A stretch of 64,000 nucleotides of DNA from Heligmosomoides polygyrus polygyrus (GCA_947396885.1 OX377201.1:6558934-6622933); one strand, 5' to 3'. Shown: positions 41,635 through 52,957, counted from the stretch's first letter. Numbers and translations are program-made. Notes: generated by a model not told the origin, from the letters alone.

Positions 41635-44600
41635 GACCTAATGTTCAACATACTGCTCTCTATGGCAAAGGAGGGCTCCTCCGACTGCCCACAGTTTACT
41701 ACACCAGGACGTGAGTGCACAGTCTTTGGATTAGTCTGTAACCTCTAGTGTTGACATTTCTATCATTCTAGGGTCGAGTAGAGATAATCTGATCAACACT
41801 GTCTACAAACTCCATCGGACGCGGTTACGAATTTTAGATCCCTATCGGTGAGTGGACAAAGGGGCTCCTTGAAGGACGAAAATCAATTTCAATTGTTTTA
41901 AATAGTATCCTTATATTAACTGTAATGTCACAGCGGTAAACAAGAGAGTAACAATGCGCAAAGAAAACTCAAACAAATAAAAGGACAAAGGTCGGCGTCT
42001 GTCAGTCTCGAGTCAACCTCTTTGTGGGATGCGCCACGCATTCTACTTTTCCGCGATATCATGCAGGCATTTTGGATGCGTTTCTGGCCTATACAATGGC
42101 CTCACGGGCGTGCTCTGCGACAAGAAGGCACCAGAGCGGCTTAAATCCAAGATCTACATAGCAGTCGTCTGACCTCTGGATGCTGGACAGTGATTAAAGA
42201 AATTGAAAGGCGCCTCAGCGTAATGGAAACGAACATGCTGCGGTTGACGGCCGGAATTACGCGTTTGGACCGAGTGCGCAACGACTCCTTTCGGCAAAGA
42301 CTTGGTGTCACACCGACAGTTGAGAAACTTCGCGAATTTCGTCTGCGATGGTACGGCTACCTTCTTCGCGCAAACGGTGACACTGTCCGAAAGACTGGCG
42401 TTAACATCGAGGTGCCCGGAAAGCGGCCACGAGGAAGACTAAAGCAGCGTTGGCTCGATAGGCTGTGTCGTGCCCCGCTGGGCGAGTCCGCTGCACCGGT
42501 GGTAGAACGCATGCCGCTCTCAACCCGAGGCCACGTGTTAAGGCACAATCAGAGTCAAGGTCTTACCCTGCGCACTAGCTCTTACAAGAAGAGCCTCCGG
42601 AGTAGCGGTGAGCTTTTGCGATGCAATTTTTACAGGATGTAGGGTCCCGGGGAGTCGAAACCATAGTTACCTTTTCCGGAATGCTCTTCTGTGGTCGAAG
42701 AAAACTTGTGGACGCGTTGGCTCATGGCGCACTGCTACCACCTGCACGGATGTGGTCGGTTGGCGTAGTGGTAACAGGGTCCCGGGTGTACCGATCGGGT
42801 TTGATGGTTCAGTCCCCGGTGCTAGCAGTGTTTTTGCACACATTGGATCGTTATCATTATGGGCTTGCGAGATCACAGGAGTCAATTTTTACGCGATTAG
42901 TGCTTTTAATATTTAAACCTACCCTTTTTGGGCTTTCGTTTGAGTTACCTCTCAATGGATCGTATTTACACTGTATCATTCTATTGGATCGCTAACATAA
43001 GAAAACATTTCTTGCTCACATGAAGTAACTGTGTTTGGCCTACGGTATAGTCCCGCGGAAGTGTCCGCGGGACGGGAATAATCTAGTCGGGACCCAACGC
43101 GCGCCCACTAGCCGCAGCCCGCAACACCCATTTTCCGCGGGTCGTCGGCAGCGGTCGGTGGACGGGCAATGCACCGCAGGAGGCTGTCGGTCAGTGTTAT
43201 CAAAAATGTTATCAAAAATAAACGTGCTCCAACTCGAAAGCGACCGATTCCGTGAACTTGGAACGTTCCTAATTCACTGAATGATAAGCGCGCTTCAGTG
43301 CGATTATCATTCAGTGTCGGCCGCCGACCGTACTGGTCGCGACCGCCTTCCACTATGCACCTTCCGTCCGCGGACGTCCCGCGGGTACTTCCGCGGGACT
43401 ATACCATAGGCCTTTATAGCTGACAATGGTAATCAACAATTTTGTTATAGAACTATGAAACATTTAAAACATAATGGCCTATCACACCAGCAACATCTTG
43501 CAAACGCTAGGAACGAACAATCTTCCTCTCCCTGACAAGGCATCATTACTTCTTCTTCGTTGAAGGCATAATCGCTAGGCGTAGAGAAGGGCCCCGGGTG
43601 ATCATCAACTTATCCAGCCGCCACTCAAGCGTGTGTCAGGCATGGCCGGAACACCGGAGCGCAGAACTGCCGATAGGTCGGGCTTATAATCTGCAATCGA
43701 ACAAATACGTGCGAATGGAATCCAGCTCGTATGGTGTTCTATGCTATTTACTTACTTTCAAGATGCCATTTCTGCTGTGTGTAGCAATTTTTTGTATCAC
43801 AGAATCATGCACCCGGCGGCTGAAAAGGATATTTTATTGTTAATGTTAAATTTTTACCGGTATCAAACCAAATTCATACTTATCCCGTGAAGTTTATGTG
43901 TTTTTGTGTATTTACGGTATCGTTGCTGATATGGTACAGTGCAAACCTGTTACCACTACGCCAACCGAGCACATCCGGTTGGATGGCAGCAGAACGCCAT
44001 GAACTTCGCGCGCACGCGTACACACGTTTTTTCGACCACAGAAGAGCATTCCAAGAAAAGTAAGTATGGTTTTGGACTCCCACACGGATCCCTACATCCT
44101 GTAAGAATTGCATCGCAAAAGCTCGCCGCCACTCCGGAGCCCCGTTTATATTCCGACGCCGATCGATGCGACGCCCTGTAAAGTGGCCAAATTGATCGAT
44201 CGCGGCGCCCGATCAATATAGCCACAATGCGTGGCGCTCGGCGTCGAAGTATAAACGGCGCTTTACTTTGCCTGCCACGTTAAGGTTAGGCCCTTATTGC
44301 CCCGACTGAAGACACCTCATGCCAATATGGATGCTGTTTAGGTTCTTCCGCGCGAACTGCACCTGTCCTAGCTCCCGACCAGGGATGGGCGGAATTTCTG
44401 TTTTCTGTTTTCTGTTTTCTGATTTTCTGGCCATTTTTGACAAATTTTTTCTGTTTTCTGTTTTCTGGGAAAATGGCCAAAAATTGGCCAGAAAACAGAA
44501 AATAGAGTTACGAACAAAATGTTATCACAGAAATCTAATGAAAGGAATCCAAAAAGTATTATAGAGTAGTGAGCTTCATTCCACAATAGTATTTCTAGAG

Positions 44601-47600
44601 CATCTTAAATGGAAAGCATGTGGCGTTTTTGGATTTTCTCGTGTAGTAATTGCGCCGCATACTCATGAACTATCACTAAAAATTTTATATTAAATCTTTA
44701 AAACTAGTATTCTGAGGGCATTAAGTTATGTACTAACTAACCGCTTGTCCTAGAGTTACTGTGGGTAGGGTTATTCTCCACCTCCGGTTTAAAAATTGAT
44801 CACTGTTAGTCGGTCATCCCCAATATCGCTTTCTGCGGAGCCTTCGTCGAAGCTGCTTTTCTAACTATGAAGATTCCCCCCTTGGTGTCACAAATTAGTA
44901 AGAGACAGAAAAGTTTTAGTTACCTTCGATTTCGCTGCTGTAATGATACAGTACTGATACACGAAATTTCTCATTTACCACTTATATCATCTGTCGTCCC
45001 ATTGATCATCGAGTTGTTCAAGCGGGCACCAGCAGCGTCTCAACACGTCCATGCCACGTGCCAGGGTATCTAAAGAATCCTTTTCGCACGAGGGAAACGA
45101 AGAGCGTCATATTGTTCATTCAGGGCTTTGACGAAGTCCGACCAACGCGTAGGTGGGCATCCTGGTGTTCTCTTGACATCCTGTGGAGTCTAGTCGGTGA
45201 TGGCTCTCGTCCACTCGGTGTCTGCAAAGCGCATTACGTTGCCCGCCTAATTTTCGACGACTTGGCCTATGCGACAGCGTCCCTGATCTTTGAACGTCGG
45301 CGAAGCTCGGAAGTCTCGAGGCCTTCTCTCAATTGCGTGAGTCGTATCACTCCGAGCATTGTCCTCTCGATTCCCCGCTACGCGACGCTGATCGCGTGTT
45401 GATCCTGCTTTCGTAGAGCCCAGGTCTCTGATGCGTCTTTTAGGGCAGGAAGAACAGTGAAGTCGAAAAGGTGGGTACGGAACCCGACGTTCTGCGTCTT
45501 CTCCACGACTCTCTTGACAGCTCCTCAAGCCGCTCGCATCCTCCTTCCCATCTCCCGCTTTAGTTAGTTGGTCATGTTGACTTCACGACCCAGATACACG
45601 TATCTGGAGCATTCGAAGATGTTCGTTCCATTGAGTGAGAGTGGGGCGTCAGAAACTTGTCCGTTCCTCATGAACATCGTCTTCGTAAAATTCAGCTATA
45701 GTCCAACGTTCCCACATACACAGTCGAAGCCAGCAAGCATTTGCTCTGCCTGGCTAGCGCTCGGTGTTAGATGGTGTAGGTGCCGTCTGTCGTCTTTCAC
45801 TCTCATGTCTTCCCATTCTAGTGGTCGAATGACGTTTTGAAGGGTGGCGCAGAAGAGAACCGGGGATATAGTACCCTCTCATCGAACCTCTCTATTCACT
45901 TTGGCAACGACGTTGTTGTAGAATGGCGAGACCTTTGTCGTGAATCCACTCTGCAGCTCTCGAATGACTCTGATGTACACAGTAGAAACGCCCTGAACGA
46001 GCAGGACTTCGACGACCGCTTCAGTTTCGACAGAGTCGAATGCCTTCTTCAAGTGAACGTGCAGCGGCAGCTTTCACTCTCGCGACACTTCGATAAGTCT
46101 CGTAATGATGTGTATGTGGTCGACCGTACTGAATCCTCTCTGAAATCCTGCTTGTTCGCATGACTGTCCTTCGTCCAGCGTTCTGCCGATCCTATTCAGG
46201 AGGACTCGAGTTAACAGCTTATAGACTACGTACATCAGGCAGACCAGGCGATTGTTTAATGTCGTGCACTCCTCTGTACAGCAAGGCGGTTCTGCTGGTC
46301 TTCCACTGAGATTTAATATGATATATAGATATGAGATGAAATAATAATGTGATAAAGAGGGTATATGCTCGGTCTTCATTATATGGTGTCTACGCATTCA
46401 AAAAAGCACCTTCACCTAAGATCTGTTGTGCTGACAGCCCCTTCAGTCAAAATCTCGTACTGTACTGTAAGGCACCAAGCCAGTGCACATCATCTTTAGT
46501 CGGCTAAGCAGTAACTAGGTGCTGTAAAGAGTATTGGTAAGTTGGCCTGAGAACTTTCAGTTACGCGGAAACTAGACTACTACAAGGAAAGGTATGACCA
46601 AGAACGAAAGGAACTAGGATTACAGATTCTAGCGGAGCCAGTAATATTCAACGAATCTCTGCACAGCTTTAGAGTATGTTGCGAGAGTGGGTCTACAAAC
46701 TCAAGCAATTGAGTTGAAATATGGAAACAGTGATCACTGATTCATCGTGTTCGGTACTCTAAAAGTTTCTTACTAGTGGGACCATTATCTGATTGAGGCG
46801 TTCGCGGTGAAACGGGGCTGATGAGTAATGTTGTGTACTTCACGTATCGAGATTCCTAGGATCTATCAGTCCAGATTTACAACTTGCTGATTGCAGTAGA
46901 CTGGAATGTAGTAGAAATTTTTATAACGCTTACAAAATAAAACGCTGGTCTACGACTACATTTCTAGTCATACAAAAGCATTTGCTACTGGAAAAATGAA
47001 TCTTTGGGTAAAATAATTAGATCGTGTGATAATTTCTAAATTTTCTGTTTTCTGATTTCTGTTTTCTGATTTTCTGGCGTTTTTGACTCTTCTGTTTTAT
47101 GATTTCTGTTTTCTGACGAAAGCGATTTTCTGTTTTCTGTTTTCTGGGAAAATTTTCAAAATTTCCGCCCATCCCTGCTCACGACATCCCTTGCCCATCT
47201 TCAAATCACTCACGCGATACCATTGAACCGACCAACCTCCTGCAGTATGTACTACTGCGCTCGGAATAAACCGTTTCCCACTCTCAAGTCGTATGACATT
47301 TCTCAATAGATATCGTACTTTCATAGAAACTTCAATACACACAATACATATCAATTAAGAGCAACACAACTTCCTACCACTCAAAGACTGGGCCCCGCCA
47401 CCTCATCTGTGGGTCAGCCTCAGGCGCAACTCGCAGATCCTGCCAGACTTCTACCCTGGAGCCTTGCTTACTAGGGCGGTGGTCGGTCGGTCTCTGCGGT
47501 TACCTCCTTACTGATGCTTCTGCGCGCCCTGTCCTGGTCGTCCGGATGTCCTGCGCAGCTAGTCGAGTTAATGTCCCAATGTCGATGGAACTGCGCTGAC

Positions 47601-50600
47601 GATAGAGTGCCGGCCGCTGGCTGCTGCAGAGAGGAGAGCAGACCGACCGCTCGCTGCGATGACGAAGCTGAAGACTGCTCGACGTACGCGGGAGGGCGTT
47701 TATACTGCTTCGCGGCGCGTGCGCGCGACCGTATGCCCTCTGCGTCGGGACCTGGGCGAATCCCAGCGTGTGTGTCCTTGAAGAGTCGTGATAGAACGTG
47801 GCGAACGTTTTATCACAACTCTTCAAGGACACACACGAACGTCACGACACGCTGCATCAAGACTTGAAGATGGCCAGGTTGTACCATGATCAGACGGGAA
47901 ACCCAAACCGAGAATAAGAATGTTGAATCGAAATGCACGCGAAAACCGACGCCTCCTCCGACTGCACCACCACACACCATACATCAGAAATCTCAGGAAC
48001 CATACGCGAACGAGTATTGTTTAAGGCAAAGGCTGAGGCGCGTGTAGCGCAGTTGGAAAAGGCGCCGGCTGTCGCGTGCACCTGATACCAGGTTCCTGGT
48101 TCGATTTCCACCCAGGCCAACCAAGCCTTTCATCCCTCCGGGATGAATTGGAACCAGACTTGTCTGGGAAGGATAGAGCGCTGAGTTGTGTATCGGCTGG
48201 CCACCGCAAGTCATTGTATGGCCAAATAAATATTGTTCAAATCGCCTCCACGACATCCCGTGGAAGTAGAATGCGTGGCGCATCCCAAAAGGGATTGAGT
48301 GTCGCCGTCCTTTATCTTATTATCCTCAAAGGCTGAGCGCCTTAGAGGGCACAGCTTACAACGGATAAAGGATGAAAGACGGCGTTAGTCATCTTCTTTT
48401 CGGGATGCGCCACGCATTCCGCTTCTACGGGATGTCGTGAGGAGCATATGAATGCGTATTTAGCATACAGCCAGCAGCCGATGAACAACTCAACGTTGTT
48501 TCTGCCCAGGCAAGTCTTTTACCAATTCATCGATCCCGAAGGTATGGAAGGCTTGGTTGGTCTTATCGGATGTTCCGAGGCAAGAACCTCGACCTTGGTG
48601 GTAGCAGTCGTGCCTCTTCCGACTGCGCTACCATGAGTAAACAAAATCGCATTTTGTTTAAAATAACTGCAGCTCTATTTTCGTCTCCGTGTTATACATA
48701 GATATCACAATGATGGCAAATTATGATAGAAATTTTAGTTCGAGATAGGACTCCTACTATCATTCGGTTTATCAACAGAGATGTGATCTCTTACCCTATC
48801 GACTATGATGGTAAGAATTACTCCCAGTATAGTAGGTAATGAAGTGCTAGCGGGACCAAAGGAAAATATTTTGAGTGAGGTGCCTGAAATGGTAAGGGCC
48901 CGGTTGCAGTCTCGCCTGGACAAAAAATAGCATTACTTGTCGTTCTTCTGTTATATTGGATCTTTCACTGAATCACTTGCCGTTTTTTCATTAGGTTTAG
49001 ATTCTTTTTCTTTAAATTTTCTCTTCTTCTTAGCTCGTTTGTTTCTATGACGTTATATTATAACTTTTTCCTTTATTCTCATTGTAGGCCCACTTCGGTG
49101 TGCATAGATAAATGAGCAAATAATCTTAGTCGCTAATGTGGGCAGCATTGGAAGGTGGGAGCGCGCCAGCCAATCAAGTCAAATCGAGCGGGCATGCCAT
49201 TCAGAGAAGTTGCGTATGGCCGGCAGTCTGAATGCACGGCGTGTGTTCGGTTGGTAGACTCTACGGATCTCGGCATAATCTTCCTTGGTAAAATGTCGAT
49301 TTCATGAAGCTCTTCACCGTGATTGTTCTTTCGGTACTCTGATTGGATATGATTAGCTGGCGCGCTCCCCCCCCCCCCCAATGCTGACCACATTCGAGAC
49401 ATGGAACAAATGAATAAATTTTGTTTAGAAATTGAATTTTAGCAACAAAGAAATTCTTTTCAAATTTCACATTTTTCAGGAAATTGAAGAACGGCTTGAA
49501 GCAATTACAAGAGGATTACCTAAAGTCGAAGAGCATGAATCCAATCATGCGATATATGAAATTGCAGCAAAGTGTACGAGAAGTGAGTTCTCTATGCCTT
49601 CTTGCAACTTGGTTTTTTCAGAATTAAATCGCTTGATCTGCTAAAGCTTTCTAGTCTAATTGTTTCTTAGTTAATCTCAAAAAGCTCCTCTTCTCAATTC
49701 TTTCTTATTTTAATTGGCAGATTTGGTAGTAATTTATTATAGCTTTTGCGCATTTACTTGGCTATTAGTTCAAGAATTTTTAGGAAGTTTTCACGTCGAC
49801 GAAAAAAACTGTTGATAACCATAAAAAAATAGGTTCCTATTTTACTATAAAACGGAAAAATGTTTTTTTTCATCATTTGGTGAAGTACTACTTTACTTTG
49901 CTTTATCTACTTTATTTGCTTTTGACTCTTTATTTGCTCATTATTTGCGATTTCTTGAAAATTTCATCGCCATTGAGCAAATTTTTTAATTTTTTCTATT
50001 TTTTGCATTTTCTCATTTCTTCTTTCCTTCGTTTCTCCACTGTCTGTTCTGGTTGTAGAATCGTTACTGTCTAGATCATTGTGTTGGCCAGGAACGCATT
50101 CAGTGTATCTCCAAGATAAACGCTGGTCTTCAACCTGTTACCTTCTTCTGAAAATCCACCGTTTACACTTCGAGAAGTTTGCCGCTGCCTCTGCTTTCAG
50201 CTTCTGAAAACAACTGAAAGCAATCTCTGCAAGTGATTTAATTAGAATATCAACATTTGGGCGCATGGAGCGCAGTCGGAGGAGGCGCCGGCTGTCGTCT
50301 GCACCCGATACCAGGTTCCTGGTTCGGATTTCCCGCACAGGCCAATCAAGCCATCCATCCCTCCGAGGTCGGTGAATTGGTACCAGACTTGTCTGGGAAG
50401 AGTAGAGCGCCGACTTGTTCATCGGCTGGCTACCGCAAGTCATTGTATGGCCAGATACGCATTCAACTCGCCTCCACGACATCCCGTAGAAATAGAATGC
50501 GTGCCGAATCCCAAAGGGGATTGAAAAACGCCGTCTTTTATCTTTTATCCTTTATCAACAAAAAAGTGGAAGGCGGAGCTGAGAACTGCCTATTCCAGCG

Positions 50601-52652
50601 ACAATACACACTGAGTCTCGCCAAAGACTGCATGGTGCTGACCTTCTTCGGACTGTGTCACCGTAATATGGCGATTTTATGCAGCTCGTATTGGCCTAGA
50701 TAAGAGTCGTTAGGCGGTCTTTAATGAGACTCAGAAATAATTGATGCACATAGGCACCGTTTCTTTGTATTATCGGAGCCTTAGGGGCGCGTGTAGCGCA
50801 GTCGGAGGAGATGCCGGCTGTCGCGTGCACCTGATACCAAGTTCTTGGTTCGGATTCTCCACCCAGGTCAACCAAGCCTTCCATCTCTCCTGGGTCGGTG
50901 AATTGGTACCAGACTTGTCTGGGAAGGATATAGCTCTGACTTGTTAATCGGCAAGTCATTGTATGGCCAAGTACGCATTCAAAATCGCCTCCACGACATC
51001 TTGTAAAGGTAGAATGCGTGGCGCTTCTCAAAAGAAATTGAGTAACGCCGTCCTCTATCCCATAACTTTTTATTGGGATCTTTTCCTCGTTTACCTAGTC
51101 TAAATAATTAAAAATATAATAACACAATGAAATAACAATGAAACTGAAACTAGTAAAATTACGACTGTCAGATTTATTAAATTTAAAAAAATAATAGTAG
51201 AGTTGGTTTACTACAACCGTCGCACGAACCGTTCTGTTATAGCGTCTACGTTTGAGCGCGGGTGCATCGTTGCGCAGTCGGAGATGGCGCCGGCGGTGGC
51301 GTACAAACCCCGAGGACAGGTTCCTGGTTCGGATTTCCCCAGTTCAGCCAAGCCTCCGGGGTCGATGGATTGGTATCAGACATGTCTGGGAAGGATAAAG
51401 CGCTAACTTGTCCACCGAAAGTCACTGTATAGACCAAAGATCCTACTATATATAAAGGAGCAAGCGTATGTGTGTGTGTGTCACTGTGTGTGTCACTGTG
51501 TCACACCGTCACACTGTCCGTCCGTCTCACTTTGAGTTGGGGCGCGGCAGCCGAACACGTCGGCAACCGTGCATGGCGAGCCGTAGACGTGCCAAACACG
51601 TCGGCAACCCTGCATGGCGAGCCGTAGACGTGCCGAGCATGTCGGCGGCACGAAACTTCAGCCCTGGGGGTAGTCGAGGTCGATAAACTCGAATTTGAAG
51701 TCGACCACTCGATATCGATCAATATTATCGATTTTTTGAGGATGGCGTTCAAGCGGCGCTAAACTTTGGCCGTGGGGGTAATCGAGGTCGCTGAACACGA
51801 ATCTGAAGTTTGTTTTTGAGGTATGAAGGTCTAAAAGTTGGGAAAAGAAGATGGTCGGAGTGTTCTCTTCTCGGGGTTTGGGGGCGAAGCCCCCAACCAG
51901 TCGGAGGCGGCCGCTAGGCCGCTGAACGACTGGTAATGGATAAAAGGATAAAGGGCAGCGTTGTCAGTCTCTTTTGGGATGAGCCACGCATTCTACTTCT
52001 ACGGGATGTCCTGGAGGCGATTACATACAACGACTACGATGGCCAGCCGATGAACAACTCAGCGCTGTGGCCTGCCCAGACAAGTCCGGTAACAGTTTCG
52101 GTTCCAGTCACCGACCCCGAGGGGTAGAAGGCTTGGTTAGTCGGACGTGAAATCCAAACCAAGAACCTGATACCGGGTGCACGCTACAGCCAACACCTCC
52201 TCCGACTGCGCTACACGCGTCCCTAGATCCAGTACACATTCAAATTATCACCTCGACATTCCTAGAAGTAGAATGCGTGGCGTACCCAACAAAAAGATTG
52301 ACTGACACCGTCCTCTATCCCTTTATTCCTTATGCGTTACATGTCGTCCATTAGCAAACTTAGCAATCCCTCGGTCATAAGATAACGTAGAATGTCGGCT
52401 AAATATGAATGACACTTCAGGTAGTGATCATGGAGAAGCAGTACTGGAAACTGCTCGATCTACCAACTCAAGACGGCTCAGAGGACTCGAATGAGTATGT
52501 CGTGAGGTACGCGAAACTTGAGCCAACCCTCATAATTAACCATTTAGCTTCTCAGCACCATCAACCTTCGTCCCAAATCCGTTTCAGGATCATACACCTC
52601 CTCGAAGAGACGTCACCGTGTCCTCCAACTGGAGGAATTGGCGCGCTGCTGA
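41635..52652 (+). CDS. unrecognised multi-exon gene (5 exons seen)
   Basis: Proposed exons are 41635-41710, 41772-41847, 49480-49582, 52421-52506 and 52556-52652 (stop TGA). Each starts after AG (CATTTTTCAG, CATTCTAG, CATTTTTCAG, ACACTTCAG, GCTTCTCAG), and four end at GTGAGT or GTACGC. Junction phases agree throughout (0-1, 1-2, 2-0, 0-2), giving about 145 residues with G/C-biased third positions. Sampled residues: MFNILLSMAKEGSSDCPQ, INTVYKLHRTRLRILDPYR, GLKQLQEDYLKSKSMNP, IMEKQYWKLLDLPTQDG and a basic end SSKRRHRVLQLEELARC. Two introns are 61 and 49 nt, nematode-like; two are 7.6 and 2.8 kb and packed with repeats. A possible earlier exon ends at GTAAGT (40968), reading MIEY in phase. Start and family unknown; a helical, charged protein. 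Alternative splicing into 52958-55412 is possible. Confidence 0.5.
41983..42112 (-). repeat. SINE-A 3' fragment
   Basis: GGACAAAGGTCGGCGTCTGT and GGGATGCGCCACGCATTC, truncated against an RTE fragment. Confidence 0.75.
42113..42640 (+). mobile_element. RTE-type LINE 3' end
   Basis: A frame reads PERLKSKIYIAVV, a stop, then IEIERRL-type KEIERRLSVMETNMLRLTAG, RLGVTPTVEKLREFRLRWYG and NIEVPGKRPRGRLKQRWLDR, the conserved C-terminal region of nematode RTE-like reverse transcriptases. 5'-truncated; runs into a SINE-C copy. Lies in the 7.6-kb intron of the unknown gene. Confidence 0.85.
42590..42995 (+). repeat. SINE-C copy
   Basis: CTCCGGAGTAGCGGTGAGC start, ACAGGATGTAGGGTCCCGG, tRNA-like GTCGGTTGGCGTAGTGGTAA with box B TGGTTCAGTCCCCGG, then the CGTATTTACACTGTATCATT body. 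Confidence 0.75.
43037..43412. mobile_element. MITE, 376 bp, TIR about 37 bp
   Basis: Left GGCCTACGGTATAGTCCCGC, right complement GCGGGACTATACCATAGGCC. The interior has a further hairpin around 43277-43318 (ACTGAATGATAA and its complement). TTT on both sides may be the target-site duplication. 43413-43860 beyond it shows nothing recognised. Confidence 0.75.
43860..44135 (-). repeat. SINE-C copy with internal deletion
   Basis: The plus strand shows the tail TTTACGGTATCGTTGCTG, the core GTTACCACTACGCCAACCG and CCTACATCCTGTAAGAATTG; the B-box region is missing. Confidence 0.7.
44142..44258. mobile_element. short MITE-like palindrome
   Basis: CCGTTTATATTCCGACGCCGA on the left against TCGGCGTCGAAGTATAAACGG on the right, with a GATCGATCGCGGCG core. 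Confidence 0.5.
44390..44515. repeat. TTTTCTG heptad repeats, left
   Basis: Tandem TTTTCTG with interspersed TGGCCA; same orientation as 47035-47155. Confidence 0.85.
44985..46190 (-). mobile_element. RTE LINE, 5'-truncated, frame-broken
   Basis: Minus strand: EQAGFQRGFSTVDHIHIITR (RT palm, upstream of motif A), then after frameshifts RGIERTMLGVIRLTQLREGL, SELRRRSKIRDAVA, WTRAITD and PGCPPTRWSDFVKALNEQYD, the ordered C-terminal landmarks of an RTE ORF. Nested in the hAT-like element. Confidence 0.85.
46191..47034. other. hAT-like element interior, no ORF
   Basis: No recognised domain or repeat; part of the 44380-47177 unit. Confidence 0.35.
47035..47155. repeat. TTTTCTG heptad repeats, right
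   Basis: TTTTCTGTTTTCTGATTTCT-type runs ending in TTCTGGGAAAATTTTC just before the right terminus. Confidence 0.85.
47186..47767. other. unannotated GC-rich stretch
   Basis: Open frames on both strands (47514-47867 plus, 47500-47832 minus, 110-117 codons) but no domain. Possibly unclassified repeat. Confidence 0.3.
47768..47836. ncRNA. 69-nt hairpin, 26-nt arms with one mismatch
   Basis: GTGTGTGTCCTTGAAGAGT begins the left arm and its complement closes at 47836; 25 of 26 positions pair. The 17-nt loop itself holds AACGT/ACGTT. Could fold like a small-RNA precursor or be a tiny MITE. Function unproven. Confidence 0.5.
47925..47980 (-). repeat. SINE-A 5' scrap
   Basis: CCGACGCCTCCTCCGACTGC followed by ACCACCACACACC. 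Confidence 0.55.
48038..48326 (+). repeat. SINE-A copy, full-length, with TSD
   Basis: Flanked by CAAAGGCTGAG at 48027-48037 and 48327-48337. Confidence 0.94.
48362..48637 (-). repeat. SINE-A copy, diverged
   Basis: GGATGAAAGACGGCGTTAGT tail, GGGATGCGCCACGCATTCC, and a variant head with GCGCTACCATGAG. 48640-49130 beyond it shows nothing recognised. Confidence 0.8.
49138..49391. mobile_element. MITE, about 254 bp
   Basis: Left GTGGGCAGCATTGG and GGGAGCGCGCCAGCCAATCA; right TGATTAGCTGGCGCGCTCCC, a C-run and CCAATGCTGACCAC. The arms are complementary apart from the homopolymer. Confidence 0.75.
50260..50550 (+). repeat. SINE-A copy, full-length
   Basis: GGGCGCATGGAGCGCAGTCG to CCGTCTTTTATCTTTTATCC. 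Intronic to the unknown gene. Confidence 0.92.
50785..51063 (+). repeat. SINE-A copy
   Basis: GGGCGCGTGTAGCGCAGTCG head; lacks the GGCTGGCCACC block; tail CCGTCCTCTATCC. Confidence 0.9.
51255..51437 (+). repeat. SINE-A 5' part
   Basis: CATCGTTGCGCAGTCGGAG, TTCCTGGTTCGGATTTCCCC and AAGGATAAAGCGCTAACTTG, ending a few bases before a Helitron-like element. Confidence 0.8.
51441..51933 (+). mobile_element. Helitron-like non-autonomous element, 493 bp
   Basis: Begins TCCTACTATATATAAAGGAG and ends CTGG, inserted between A and T, fitting the Helitron 5'-TC...CTRR-3' rule. Before the end lie hairpins TTGGGGGC/GCCCCCAA and CCAGTCG..GCGGCC/GGCCGC..CGACTGG. The interior has a near-exact tandem repeat around ACGTCGGCAACC. 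No Rep/helicase. Confidence 0.6.
51939..52225 (-). repeat. SINE-A copy
   Basis: GGATAAAAGGATAAAGGGCA tail; GGGATGAGCCACGCATTC; CTCCGACTGCGCTACACGCG head, with a small insertion in the CACCGACCCC block. Confidence 0.88.
52230..52332 (+). repeat. SINE-A 3' fragment
   Basis: TAGAAGTAGAATGCGTGGCG and CACCGTCCTCTATCCC, abutting the previous inverted copy. Confidence 0.75.
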
Positions 52653-52745
52653 GTTCGACTATGATGGGTCGAACGGTCGAAACTCGTGTTGATCAGAGCC
52701 TCTACGATTCCATAAAGAGTACTGTCCTCATGTTCTTATTCAGGG

Positions 52746-52909
52746 GCCGGATTCATCAACGACTTACAGCAATTTAACAGAGAAAATTACAACCGAAATC
52801 CCTGATAGCACGGCTTATCAAGCGATATGGTGAGCGATAAGCCGCGTTTTCTGAGTTTTCCTCTGTGAATTCTCTGTTAAAGTTATGTAAGTCGTTGTTG
52901 AATCCGATC
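52746..52909. mobile_element. MITE-E copy 1
   Basis: GGATTCATCAACGACTTACA, AATTTAACAGAGAAAATTAC and the mirror TTCTCTGTTAAAG, TAAGTCGTTGTTGAATCCGA. Same family as 55618-55795. Confidence 0.8.
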
Positions 52910-52957
52910 CAGGATTGCACTTTAATTTTGATGTCTGTTTAATGTTAACACATTTAG

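Larger units (their letters stand above)
44380..47177. mobile_element. hAT-like non-autonomous transposon (2.8 kb)
   Basis: Termini CAGGGATGGGCGGAATTTCT and AAATTTCCGCCCATCCCTG are inverted repeats of the hAT type. Flanks CTCCCGAC (44372-44379) and CTCACGAC (47178-47185) are an 8-bp duplication with one mismatch. TTTTCTG heptad runs lie inside both ends. No transposase; the middle is filled by an RTE fragment. Confidence 0.7.

Noticed and set aside
49480..49582. Frame-1 reading of this exon (EIEERLEAITRGLPKVEEHE)
   Set aside because: Open, but its phase does not fit the upstream exon and its third positions are A/T-rich, unlike neighbouring exons. Kept only as an alternative for joining to 52958.
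52409..52777. Single 122-codon ORF as one exon
   Set aside because: A 49-nt intron with good GT-AG signals fits better and gives a plausible basic C-terminus; the rest of the frame runs into MITE-E.
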